DNA of 34,180 nt from Pseudomonadota bacterium. GTDB taxonomy: Bacteria; Bdellovibrionota_B; Oligoflexia; Oligoflexales; CAIYRB01. Below the pieces are notes generated by a model. That model did not search any database, had not been told where the DNA came from, and was given only the letters and a program-made list of their open reading frames with translations. Position 1 is the stretch's first letter, and every line of letters begins with the position of its first letter. The DNA lies in the NCBI GenBank assembly GCA_026390445.1, contig JAPLFX010000034.1, positions 1 to 34,180 of the forward strand. Direction: 5' to 3'. The translations under genes and the position numbers were made by a program. This document shows positions 8,922 through 17,004 of the stretch, piece by piece.

Positions 8922-10928
8922 GCATAGTAGCCCTGAATATGGCTGCTGCAGCCCAGCGGTTCGATGCAGCCAGATGGCAAACTCACGGATGGAGTAGACC
9001 GGGCTGAAATCTGGCTGTAGGAGGTTATCTCGCGTACCGAGGATGAGTTCGCCAAGGGCCGAGGGTGCTTCGCCCTGACCCCGATGCGCAAGGATACGGA
9101 CTCCCTTCGGCACAAAGGCCCTGAAGGAGTCTGGATTTAATCTAAATCCACTGGTTATTTCAGCACTGTTGATATGATTGAGATTGTCACGGTTTACCAC
9201 GATCTTACTGCTGCGAATGATCGCATGACCATTGATAATTGCATGGCCGTTGATGATTGCATGACCGTTGATGATCGCGTGGCCGTTGATCAACGAGTGG
9301 CCCCGGACCATGTCGTAGCTTGTTGGTCGATTGCGAGGAGGTAGCTCAGGAGCAAAGCCTAAGACTTCCTGGACCGTCCAGTCGCCGTCGAGGAGTGGAA
9401 AGGGCTCCGCACTCCCGAAGTGTCCGTAGTCGCAACTTTGGTCCAAGCGAACCAATCGCAGCGTCCGATCGAATGGGTTGAATCGCAACCCACAGCTGCT
9501 GCTATCACCCGCTGCACTAAGGTCCAAACGCTGCGCTCCGGTCAAATCAAGGGCGATTAAGCTGTTGGTGTCATTGGGTCGCTCAATGGCAAGGCCGATG
9601 ACGCGGCCATCCCCATCTATGATGGGGCCACCTGACATGCCTGGTTCAGCTAAGTCGGCGTCCACCCCTGGCATAGCCTCAAGCTTGAATTTCGGCAGGG
9701 GGCCAAAGTTTGAGGTGTCTTCAGTTGGATATTCGTGCAATGCCATGCGCCCGGTCCGCTGGACCTGCTTGCCGTTCAAGCCGGCCGGATAGCCAATGGC
9801 CATGCGCGTCTGATCATGACTAGGATCGAGGTCGATGCGATCGGCTATCTCTAGGCCGCGGATGGCTTCTGGAGAGCGCGCACCCAGGGCCCTTGCGAGG
9901 GCCGGTAGTTCGCTGGTGCGGATCTGTAGCAAAGCAATATCCGACTCCACACTTCGACCGATCAGCATCGCCGATAGCGGCACGTTGTGACCGCCGACAT
10001 CCAGATCGTAAAGGTTGCCAAGATGAAAGGGCCCTGTTCCAGCCGCGGAGCCCGCCCCAGCATCGGCCAATGCGCCATAGGCATACCCGACCGGGAACAA
10101 ATGGGCCGCCGTGACGACAAAAACCTTTGGCCCAGCCGTCATGTCTGCGGCTTGATTCACCTGCACGCCAAATAGATGACGTAGATGATCGATATTTCTT
10201 ATTAAAAAGCCTGATCCCAGCGTCACGTTGCCATCGAGGCTGATCCTAACGACGTGGCGCCGCACCAAAGTTGTGTCAGCACCCGAGCTGACAAAGGCTT
10301 CCGGTTGAATGATGGAAGGTAATGCATGAGGGGTCAGCGCCGCGGTCTCGGCCACGCCTGGTCCTTCCTCGGGAAGGATCACCCAAAACACCGAATTTGG
10401 GTGCGTATATTCGATGTCGTGGACCAGTACGCCGAGTGAAATGCCCACGGTGCCAGTGGGCGTCGCTGGACTGAAAACCAGGTCGGAGAAGCAGCGAAAG
10501 CCGTACGCCCCCGCTTCTTTGTCGCACGCAGTAGCAGTGACGGTTACAAAGGCACCGCGCCAGACTCCGGCAGCCTTGTCAAAGGTCAGATCCTGCTCGC
10601 CAGTGCGTGGCCAGCTACCTTGCAGGTAGGGCTGAACCATCGTCGGAGCGATCGGCTGATTATAATACTGCTCGATGCGAAAGCTGCGTGACTCCGCTCC
10701 TCGTCTCAGGACTGCAGGAATGCCGGGCGGATAGATAAAGCGCTGGCCGTCACCGATCTGCTGCCACATCACCGAACTGGTAAGTTCCAGGCCATCGGCG
10801 TCCCTGCTGCCATCGACCACCGCAAATGCTGGTAAGGCCAAAAGACAAGTCGATGCGCAAGCCGCCACACGACGTAAAGAATGCCACGCCATGCCTTCAA
10901 CAAAACGAAAAACCGCGCCAACAGTCAT
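8895..10928 (-). CDS. Exported trypsin-like serine protease with GHAIIN hexapeptide repeats
   Basis: The product has 677 residues. A signal peptide (hydrophobic about 20-37, cleavage probably after AFA-36) sends it across the inner membrane. The trypsin-fold triad is visible: His276 in VVTAAH, Asp330 in SDIALLQI and Ser432 in GMSGGPI, so it should be an active S1-type endopeptidase. Residues about 38-200 before the catalytic domain are unassigned. After it, residues 543-571 hold one GHSLIN and four GHAII(N/R) hexapeptides, encoded by 18-bp tandem repeats; these could form a short left-handed beta-helix or binding rod. The first ATG (10928) is used; ATG 10892 is an alternative that still keeps the hydrophobic core. 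The gene is divergent from the TPR-winged-helix gene, which may regulate it. The substrate is unknown. Confidence 0.85.
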   Translation of the reverse strand: MTVGAVFRFVEGMAWHSLRRVAACASTCLLALPAFAVVDGSRDADGLELTSSVMWQQIGDGQRFIYPPGIPAVLRRGAESRSFRIEQYYNQPIAPTMVQPYLQGSWPRTGEQDLTFDKAAGVWRGAFVTVTATACDKEAGAYGFRCFSDLVFSPATPTGTVGISLGVLVHDIEYTHPNSVFWVILPEEGPGVAETAALTPHALPSIIQPEAFVSSGADTTLVRRHVVRISLDGNVTLGSGFLIRNIDHLRHLFGVQVNQAADMTAGPKVFVVTAAHLFPVGYAYGALADAGAGSAAGTGPFHLGNLYDLDVGGHNVPLSAMLIGRSVESDIALLQIRTSELPALARALGARSPEAIRGLEIADRIDLDPSHDQTRMAIGYPAGLNGKQVQRTGRMALHEYPTEDTSNFGPLPKFKLEAMPGVDADLAEPGMSGGPIIDGDGRVIGLAIERPNDTNSLIALDLTGAQRLDLSAAGDSSSCGLRFNPFDRTLRLVRLDQSCDYGHFGSAEPFPLLDGDWTVQEVLGFAPELPPRNRPTSYDMVRGHSLINGHAIINGHAIINGHAIINGHAIIRSSKIVVNRDNLNHINSAEITSGFRLNPDSFRAFVPKGVRILAHRGQGEAPSALGELILGTRDNLLQPDFSPVYSIREFAIWLHRTAGLQQPYSGLLCLHGSACGD
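9217..9306. repeat. Five tandem 18-bp units inside the protease gene
   Basis: Units start at 9217, 9235, 9253, 9271 and 9289. The first four differ at only a few positions (for example ATGATCGCATGACCATTG and ATAATTGCATGGCCGTTG); the fifth is diverged. On the minus strand they encode the hexapeptide array GHSLIN followed by GHAIIN copies. The in-frame 18-bp unit means copy number can change without a frameshift. Confidence 0.92.
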
Positions 10929-11239
10929 TGCTTTTTGCCTCAGCTTGCACCGGCTACGAATATTGACTGGATGAATCTAAGGTTAAGCCTAACAAAACCA
11001 ATTCGCGCTTCCAGTATCTTTGAAATATCAAATATATATCTATTGTTATAGGTATTTACACTGCGCTTTTCCAGCTAATTTTGCATCGTGGCACCAGGTC
11101 AAAAAAATACTATTTAATATTAGGCCGTTATACCATTCGTCCCGGACTTCTCTGGACCTATGTGGCTCAATGTGTTCTTAGTGGCGACTCCTGGGCTTTC
11201 TGCTACACCCTTAGCAACGATGCTGAGAAACGCGGACGG
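10929..11239. other. AT-rich divergent intergenic region between protease and TPR regulator
   Basis: These 311 bases separate two divergent genes and are markedly AT-rich at about 11010-11080, unlike the flanks. They hold a short inverted repeat, TTTGA-aata-TCAAA (11019-11032), overlapping a TTGAAA hexamer, and a TA-alternating run just downstream that could supply a -10 element for the rightward gene. No promoter matches consensus well. A TTG-initiated extension of the TPR frame covers 11081-11239, but its composition does not look coding. Confidence 0.5.
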
Positions 11240-13450
11240 ATGCGTCAAATGAATTGGGATAGCTGCATCAAGCAGGCACGCGATTGCCACACGAAACAAG
11301 CCTGGGAAGCATTATTTGATACCTTTGGTGAAGGCTTGGCAACGGGCAGCAACTCCAAACCGATCGAAGAGATCTTCAAGATATTGCGCAGCGACCCCCA
11401 GAGTTTGCACTACGATCCGCGCATCTGGGGCCGGCTCATCCAGGGCTGTCTGTCGAGTTGGAACTTGGAACTTGGTCGAACCATTGCCGAGCACACCAAG
11501 AAGATGGCCTCGCCCAAGGTCAATATTGCCGCGGCGCAGCTTTATTTAGATAGCGGGTCGCCCTCGACAACCAGGGACATCGCCAATCGCACGCTCCGCC
11601 TTGCCAATCTGCAACCCTCCGAACGAGTCCAGCTAGAGATGCTGGTAGCTAGTAGCTACGCTGAGGAGGGCAAAAGGCAAAAGGCCATCCACCTTCTGAG
11701 CCAGCTGCGCAGTTCACTACAAAACCTTGCTCCGGATCCACGAGAACGCTCCGACCTGCTGACTAACATGGGACGCATGCAGTTTTTTCTTGGTCGTTAC
11801 GGCCAGGCCGCGGAGTTGTTCTATGAGGCGTCACAGCACTACCGTGCTTTAGAAGATTGGGAGGCTGCTGCCAAGACGATCTTCAATACCGCCGCTTGTC
11901 ATCTTAACGGCGGCACTAAAAAGCGTGACGAAGCCTTCGTCATGATCGAGGAATGCCGGCGCCTTGCCGAAGCGCAAAATCTTCAAGGCCCCTTGTCGCA
12001 TTGTGAGGCTGCTTACGGCATGGAAGCCTACCAACTCGGCGATTTTGCGGCCGCCCGCGAGCATCTGCGCCGGGCTCTGGAATATTTGCCGATTTCCGAC
12101 AAAAGCTATCGCCGCCTACATGTGCTGTCGATGCTCGCCTACACCTATCTGGCCATGGGCCGTTACCATCTCGCCCGCAAGTTCGGTCAGCAGACCTTTG
12201 ACCTCGCCACTTTAGACGAGTCAGAGCGGCACAAGGCTCGCTACACGTCGCTGCAGGCGGAGCTCCTGTGGGAGGACGGACTGGTTGAGGCGAGCCAGTC
12301 CTTGCTGAAAAGCACCACAGCACCCCTAGAAGCCCGCGGCGTGCATACGCTCGAGGAATTGGCCGCCGTGGCGCGCTACAATCTGCAATTGGCGCGACTA
12401 AATTACCGCGGGCCGAGCCCAAAGTACGACATCGATGAAGCGCTAAGAAAGAATCATCATGCCTGGCTGGATCACTTATATGCCTTGGGCGAAATCGCCT
12501 TAAACGTCGGTGATTTGGTAGTGGCTGACAAATACTTTTCCGAATGCCTGAGTAAAGGCCGTAACATCAGCGACCGCTTCCACGAGGCTCTAGGCTTACT
12601 GGGACTCATCAAGTCCCTGTTGACGCAGCGACGAGCGGCCGAGATCACACCGCTTTTTCGCGAGTTTGAGATCGTCATTGCGCGGCTTGGCGAGACACCA
12701 TTAAAAATGCAAGCGCTGTTTATCCAAGCTGCCAGTAGCTACCAGCTTGGCGATTTTGCCGAATGCGAGCGACTCCTCCGTCAGGCCATGAAGAACAGCC
12801 GGCAAAGCTTTGCCGACAAGTTTGTCCTAACCTGCTGGGTGGCGACGATCGAAGGTCGGTCGTCACGCCTTACCGCCGACTGGCAAACCCAGATGGTTGC
12901 AAGGTACACCAGACATTTTTTTGCGCCATCGCTTGAAGCGATAGACGATCGCCACTTTCGCGTCAGCCAGCACTATATCGTCAGCTTGGAGCGCCACCCC
13001 TCACTGGCCGATCTGCTCCATTACCTGTTGATGAAAAGCAGTTTCAGCGCCACCACGTCCGAAATCCAGACCAGCGTCTGGAAACAAAGCCTCCACACCC
13101 AAGGCTGGCAGCAAAAAATCCGCAATACGATTATGCGCCTGCGCGACTTTTTCCCCTACACGATCGCGCCAATACTGATGCACGCGGAGACGATCGCGCT
13201 ATTTCGCGAGGCGATCACCATCTATCCGCCACAGCGAGCGGGCTTGGCCGCAAGCGATGAAATCATCCGCCTGCTCGACGACGTCCCGATGTCTAGTGTT
13301 GAACTCGCGCGCAGGTTAAAGATTTCACCTGCAACGACCAAGCGCATTCTCAAGCGACTCATGGACGAACACAGTATTCAAGTCGTGAAACAAGGGCGAC
13401 ACGTTGTCTATAAAGCCCAGCTCACAAGCGGGGCTGAGGCACCAGCTTGA
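11240..13450 (+). CDS. Large TPR-repeat protein with C-terminal winged helix-turn-helix
   Basis: The product has 736 residues from ATG 11240; ATG 11249 is an alternative, and a TTG start at 11081 would add 53 unlikely residues. Most of the protein is helical TPR-like repeats, such as NMGRMQFFLGRYGQAAELFYEASQ and similar LGDF/AxxYLAMGRY blocks, which usually bind a protein or peptide partner. The last 65 residues are a winged helix-turn-helix: SSVELARRLKISPATTKRILKRLMDE is the HTH, followed by a basic wing (QVVKQGRHVVYK). It has no signal peptide or membrane segment. It is probably a cytoplasmic transcription regulator sensing its ligand through the TPR array. Divergent placement suggests control of the protease gene, but that is inference. 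It converges on the aldehyde dehydrogenase gene with 5 bp between stops. Confidence 0.8.
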   Translation: MRQMNWDSCIKQARDCHTKQAWEALFDTFGEGLATGSNSKPIEEIFKILRSDPQSLHYDPRIWGRLIQGCLSSWNLELGRTIAEHTKKMASPKVNIAAAQLYLDSGSPSTTRDIANRTLRLANLQPSERVQLEMLVASSYAEEGKRQKAIHLLSQLRSSLQNLAPDPRERSDLLTNMGRMQFFLGRYGQAAELFYEASQHYRALEDWEAAAKTIFNTAACHLNGGTKKRDEAFVMIEECRRLAEAQNLQGPLSHCEAAYGMEAYQLGDFAAAREHLRRALEYLPISDKSYRRLHVLSMLAYTYLAMGRYHLARKFGQQTFDLATLDESERHKARYTSLQAELLWEDGLVEASQSLLKSTTAPLEARGVHTLEELAAVARYNLQLARLNYRGPSPKYDIDEALRKNHHAWLDHLYALGEIALNVGDLVVADKYFSECLSKGRNISDRFHEALGLLGLIKSLLTQRRAAEITPLFREFEIVIARLGETPLKMQALFIQAASSYQLGDFAECERLLRQAMKNSRQSFADKFVLTCWVATIEGRSSRLTADWQTQMVARYTRHFFAPSLEAIDDRHFRVSQHYIVSLERHPSLADLLHYLLMKSSFSATTSEIQTSVWKQSLHTQGWQQKIRNTIMRLRDFFPYTIAPILMHAETIALFREAITIYPPQRAGLAASDEIIRLLDDVPMSSVELARRLKISPATTKRILKRLMDEHSIQVVKQGRHVVYKAQLTSGAEAPA

Positions 13451-13455
13451 GCAGG

Positions 13456-15030
13456 TTACAGCACGATATTGGTCGATAGAAAGCGCGACGTGTCGCCGTC
13501 CAAAATCCCGCGGATCAGCGTCTTTCCCGATGCGTCCTGTTTTGCCGCAACCATCGAGCGGATGGAAAAGGAACGAAGCGCATCATAGACGCTAAGAGTC
13601 CCCTCTGCTGAGTCCTTCCTTCCGGTAAAAGGAAACACATCTGGTCCGCGTTGGCACTGCGTATTGAGATTGATGCGGCAAACCTGATTGACGAGGCGAT
13701 CGATCAGCGGCCCAATGACTTCGGGATTGCTGCCAAACAAGCTAACTTGTGCGCCGTATTTAGACTCAACCATATAGTTTAAGACGGTACCGACATCATC
13801 AAATGGCACAATCGGAACGACCGGCCCAAACTGCTCTTCTTGGGCAAGGCGTGCGGTCAGTGGCACGTCTGTCAACACCGCTGGGTAGAACAAGGTGCCG
13901 TCGACTCTCCCACCACGATCTGGATTGGCTAGCTTGGCACCGCGGCTTTGCGCATCGGCAATGAGGCTAGTCAGGTACGCTGGTTTTTCGGTGTCAGGTA
14001 GTGGAGTGATTTGCACATCGGGCTCCCACGGCATCCCGCACTTCAGGGCGTCCACCTTCAGCACAAAGCGGCGGGTAAACTCAGCGACGAGCGAACGATG
14101 AACAAACAGCAGCTTTAAGGCCGTGCAGCGTTGACCGTTAAACGATAACGAACCACGTAAACACTCGTTCACCGTCAGATCGAGATCGCAATCCGCTAGG
14201 ACGATAGCCGGGTTCTTTGCGTCGAGTCCAAGGATCGAGCGAAAGCGATTGGGATGAGGGTGCTCTTGCTTGATGCGGTTGGCGACAGGACTCGAGCCGA
14301 TAAAGGCCAGCACATCGATCAGGCCGGTTTTGACCGCAGGTCCGACGATCTCACGCCCGTGACCATTCAATATGTTGACGACACCGGCGGGAAAACAGTC
14401 GCGAAAGGGCTCCAGCAGTAGATCCCAAAATAATTGGCCGTAGCGTGGCACTTTGACGACCAATACATTGCCCATGATCAGCGCGGGGATCAGCGTCGTA
14501 AAGGTCTCATTAAGCGGGTAGTTGAACGGACCCATACACAGCGTCACGCCCAGTGGTGCACGGCGAATCTGTGCTAGAAGGCCGCCGGCAAACTGAAAGC
14601 GGCTGGCATCGCGCTCAAGTTGCTTGACCTCCTCGAGGGTGTCGCTGATATAGGTGATCGTCCGGTCGAATTCACTTTGGGCATCGACCCAACTCTTGCC
14701 GATCTCCCACATAAGTAGCTGGCAGATCTGCTTGCGAAGCGGCAGCATTCGGTCGCGAAATTGCGTCACCGCTGCCAGTCGTTCTTCCGTCCTGGCCAAA
14801 GGCCAGGGGCCTTGACCTCGGGCCCAGGCGATACGAGCCGCATCGACCGCCGAGAGAAAAAGCTCCTTATCGACATTAGGGGTTTCTCCAATCAGTGTCG
14901 GACCCTTGGCGCCGATGGCGGCGCTTTGGCTAAAGACCTTCTTGCGCGCGTAGCCGCTCTCATGAACGGTGCCACCGATCAGTATACGCCCTTGGACGTT
15001 TGGGGCGTTGGCTGGTATCGCAGCGTTCAT
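13456..15030 (-). CDS. Aldehyde dehydrogenase, GAPN-like (NADP-dependent glyceraldehyde-3-phosphate dehydrogenase type)
   Basis: The product has 524 residues from ATG 15030, which has GAGGTG just upstream; ATG 15042 lacks this. It belongs to the aldehyde dehydrogenase superfamily: the oxyanion Asn is N170 in GPFNYP and the nucleophile is C302 in NGQRCTALK. The C-terminal RGPDVFPFTGRKDS resembles non-phosphorylating glyceraldehyde-3-phosphate dehydrogenases (GAPN), which oxidise GAP to 3-phosphoglycerate and make NADPH. The general-base Glu, normally 34 residues before the Cys in an ELGG motif, is Gly268 here, in LGLDAKNP, with Asp270 two residues on. The substrate is therefore inferred, not certain. 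The gene is divergent from the dienelactone hydrolase-family gene. Confidence 0.85.
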   Translation of the reverse strand: MNAAIPANAPNVQGRILIGGTVHESGYARKKVFSQSAAIGAKGPTLIGETPNVDKELFLSAVDAARIAWARGQGPWPLARTEERLAAVTQFRDRMLPLRKQICQLLMWEIGKSWVDAQSEFDRTITYISDTLEEVKQLERDASRFQFAGGLLAQIRRAPLGVTLCMGPFNYPLNETFTTLIPALIMGNVLVVKVPRYGQLFWDLLLEPFRDCFPAGVVNILNGHGREIVGPAVKTGLIDVLAFIGSSPVANRIKQEHPHPNRFRSILGLDAKNPAIVLADCDLDLTVNECLRGSLSFNGQRCTALKLLFVHRSLVAEFTRRFVLKVDALKCGMPWEPDVQITPLPDTEKPAYLTSLIADAQSRGAKLANPDRGGRVDGTLFYPAVLTDVPLTARLAQEEQFGPVVPIVPFDDVGTVLNYMVESKYGAQVSLFGSNPEVIGPLIDRLVNQVCRINLNTQCQRGPDVFPFTGRKDSAEGTLSVYDALRSFSIRSMVAAKQDASGKTLIRGILDGDTSRFLSTNIVL

Positions 15031-15217
15031 AATGCACCTCATGGTGGATTTTCTTTACCCATATCATGACCATGGGTTTAATGCGAAGACCGCCTGGGCG
15101 GCAAGGGGCGGTTGGGTGCCATATCGTTGTGGCCATCTGCCTTAGTGGCTGCTAAAAGCTTGCAATAGAATTCACTTAGATAGAAACCTTCTGCCCATGG
15201 GCTGATCGGAGCTGCCG

Positions 15218-15991
15218 ATGCCATCAATCGCGACTAAGACCGTGACGTTGACCGTTGCCGATCACACCGTCATGGCAGCCTATGTCGCCATCCCTGAGCA
15301 GCCCTCAGGTGCCGCCGTTTTGGTGCTGCAGGAGGCCTTTGGCGTCACTCGGCATATCCGCAGCGTCGCCGACCGCTTTGCAGCGCAAGGATATTTAGCG
15401 ATCGCTCCGGAGCTATTCCATCGTACCGCGCCGCAAGGTTTTGAAGGGCCCTATGCGGACTTCAATGCGGTTGCTCCCCACTGCCATGCAATCACCCAGG
15501 ACGGCCTTACTGCGGATTTGGGCGCTGCATGCGCCTGGCTCAATGCGCAGCCTGGAACGATCAAAGATCGGATTGGCTGCATTGGCTTTTGCATGGGTGG
15601 CCGCGCCGCCTTTCTTGCCAACGCGCTGCTCCCCATCAAAGCTGCGGTGTCCGCCTATGGCGGCGGCATCGCCCCGGGTCTTCTGCATCTCGCGACCAAA
15701 CAAAGCGGCCCGCTCATGCTCATTTGGGGTGGCATCGACAAACATATCGACGAAGGGCAGCGCAGCGCAGTCCGCGCGGCCTTGGCCGATGCCGGCAAGG
15801 AATTTAGCGACACGTTGTATGCTACGGCCGATCATGGCTTTTTCTGTCCCGATCGTCCGGCCTACCATGCCGCCGCTTCCAGCCAAGGCTGGTCAGCCGT
15901 CGATGCCTTTTTTAAGCTTCATCTTTGCGACTTTGCAGCGCTACGCGCGAGCCGCTCCAAGCCAAGGGAAGTCACCCATGGATCATTATAG
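15218..15991 (+). CDS. Dienelactone hydrolase family protein
   Basis: The 257-residue alpha/beta-hydrolase has the family's Cys-His-Asp triad: C125 in GFCMGG, D174 in GGIDKHI and H206 in DHGF, with the conserved Glu in LQEAFGV (E39). Such enzymes cleave dienelactone in chlorocatechol breakdown, but many homologs act on other esters or lactones. No aromatic-degradation genes lie nearby, so the substrate is unknown. There is no signal peptide. The last 14 bases overlap the glycosyltransferase start, so the two are probably co-translated, although a shared function is not obvious. Confidence 0.88.
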   Translation: MPSIATKTVTLTVADHTVMAAYVAIPEQPSGAAVLVLQEAFGVTRHIRSVADRFAAQGYLAIAPELFHRTAPQGFEGPYADFNAVAPHCHAITQDGLTADLGAACAWLNAQPGTIKDRIGCIGFCMGGRAAFLANALLPIKAAVSAYGGGIAPGLLHLATKQSGPLMLIWGGIDKHIDEGQRSAVRAALADAGKEFSDTLYATADHGFFCPDRPAYHAAASSQGWSAVDAFFKLHLCDFAALRASRSKPREVTHGSL

Positions 15992-16949
15992 CTTAACTGA
16001 CCTAAACGAAATCTTTGCAAAGGAATGCGATCTGGACGGCTTTCTTGGTCGTTTGCTGGATCCATTCAGTCGCACCCAGCTCGACCGTCTTGGTCGCCTG
16101 TTCGCGATGAACTATCCATCGCAACAGAGTGGCGAGGCGCGCGCAACGATCCCCAAAGTCATCCACCAGATTTGGATTGGACCAAAACCACTCCCCGAGC
16201 CTTATAAGAAGTTCATGACGGGCTGGCGGCAGCACTACCCTGACTGGGAGCATCGCTTGTGGACCGATGCCGAGGTGAAGCGCCTTGACTACAACACCCG
16301 AGACATCGTCGATGCCAGTAGCTGCTACGGCCAGAAAACCGACATCATTCGGGCGGAGATTTTGTTTCAACAAGGCGGGCTCTATATCGATACCGACTAT
16401 GAATCGATTAAGCCACTCTCCGAGATACACGATTACTTCGACTTTTACGGCACGCTCCGGGCGATTCCACTCCTCTATTTGGCTAGCCCGACGACCTATC
16501 CGAGCCCCCTGCTAGCATGCAACTCCATGATCGGCAGTCGTCCAGGCCACCCGATCCTTGCTGCCTATCTTGATAAAGTCCGGGATATCAGCCGTCATCC
16601 CTCTTACTTTGATTTAAGAATCGCTGAGCGCCTGACTCTAGCCAGGGTGAAGTTTTCAAAAGAGCAAGTACAGCGCATAAAAGAAACCACCATTAAGACC
16701 TATATCCCTTACCATCACGCGGTATTGGATCAAATTCAAAGCAGCCAAGATCGAAACATCATGTTCCCGCCAACCTATTTCAATCCGATCGACACTTGGC
16801 ATTCTTACCGGTTCATCTTTTGGCGTTACTGGATGCGACGTGCCGAATACTGGTCCAAGCACCAGAAGGGGCCGATTCGAACCTACCAGCGGCCGCTACC
16901 GGATACTTTTGCCATCCATCATTCAAAGGCCTCGTGGGCCGGGTTGTGA
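15978..16949 (+). CDS. DXD-type sugar glycosyltransferase (OCH1/Gly_transf_sug family)
   Basis: The product has 323 residues. The ATG at 15978 overlaps the previous gene and has AAGGGAA upstream; an in-frame extension to 15441 is an out-of-frame shadow of the hydrolase. Motifs fit the sugar-binding DXD glycosyltransferase family: IPKVIHQIWIG (58-68), YGQKTDIIRAEIL (117-129) and GGLYIDTD with the metal-binding D138-T-D140. It probably transfers a sugar from a nucleotide donor onto a surface glycan or lipid. There is no signal peptide or clear membrane helix, although the C-terminal part is rich in aromatic residues. No neighbouring glycan cluster is visible, so the acceptor is unknown. Confidence 0.85.
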   Translation: MDHYSLTDLNEIFAKECDLDGFLGRLLDPFSRTQLDRLGRLFAMNYPSQQSGEARATIPKVIHQIWIGPKPLPEPYKKFMTGWRQHYPDWEHRLWTDAEVKRLDYNTRDIVDASSCYGQKTDIIRAEILFQQGGLYIDTDYESIKPLSEIHDYFDFYGTLRAIPLLYLASPTTYPSPLLACNSMIGSRPGHPILAAYLDKVRDISRHPSYFDLRIAERLTLARVKFSKEQVQRIKETTIKTYIPYHHAVLDQIQSSQDRNIMFPPTYFNPIDTWHSYRFIFWRYWMRRAEYWSKHQKGPIRTYQRPLPDTFAIHHSKASWAGL

Positions 16950-16981
16950 AAAAAACGGGACCAGGCTTGAGCCTGGTCCCG
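16949..16981 (-). terminator. Intrinsic terminator of the FAD oxidoreductase gene
   Basis: On the minus strand CGGGACCAGGC pairs perfectly with GCCTGGTCCCG around TCAA, and seven T follow (16949-16955). This is a textbook rho-independent terminator 24 bp after the stop of the minus-strand flavoprotein gene. The T-tract abuts the end of the convergent glycosyltransferase stop codon. In the plus direction the hairpin lacks a good T-tract. Confidence 0.88.
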
Positions 16982-17004
16982 CTGTTGTATGGTCGCTGCG
17001 ACAG

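Noticed and set aside
9217-9306. CRISPR array
   Set aside because: The repeats are directly adjacent with no spacers, 18 bp long, and in frame within a protein.
15057-15077. Short inverted repeat ACCCAT/ATGGGT between the aldehyde dehydrogenase and hydrolase genes
   Set aside because: Six-base arms with a 9-base spacer are too common to call an operator without conservation.
15441-15977. 179-codon N-terminal extension of the glycosyltransferase
   Set aside because: It is the hydrolase gene read in another frame; the internal ATG has a good ribosome-binding site and starts the family homology region.
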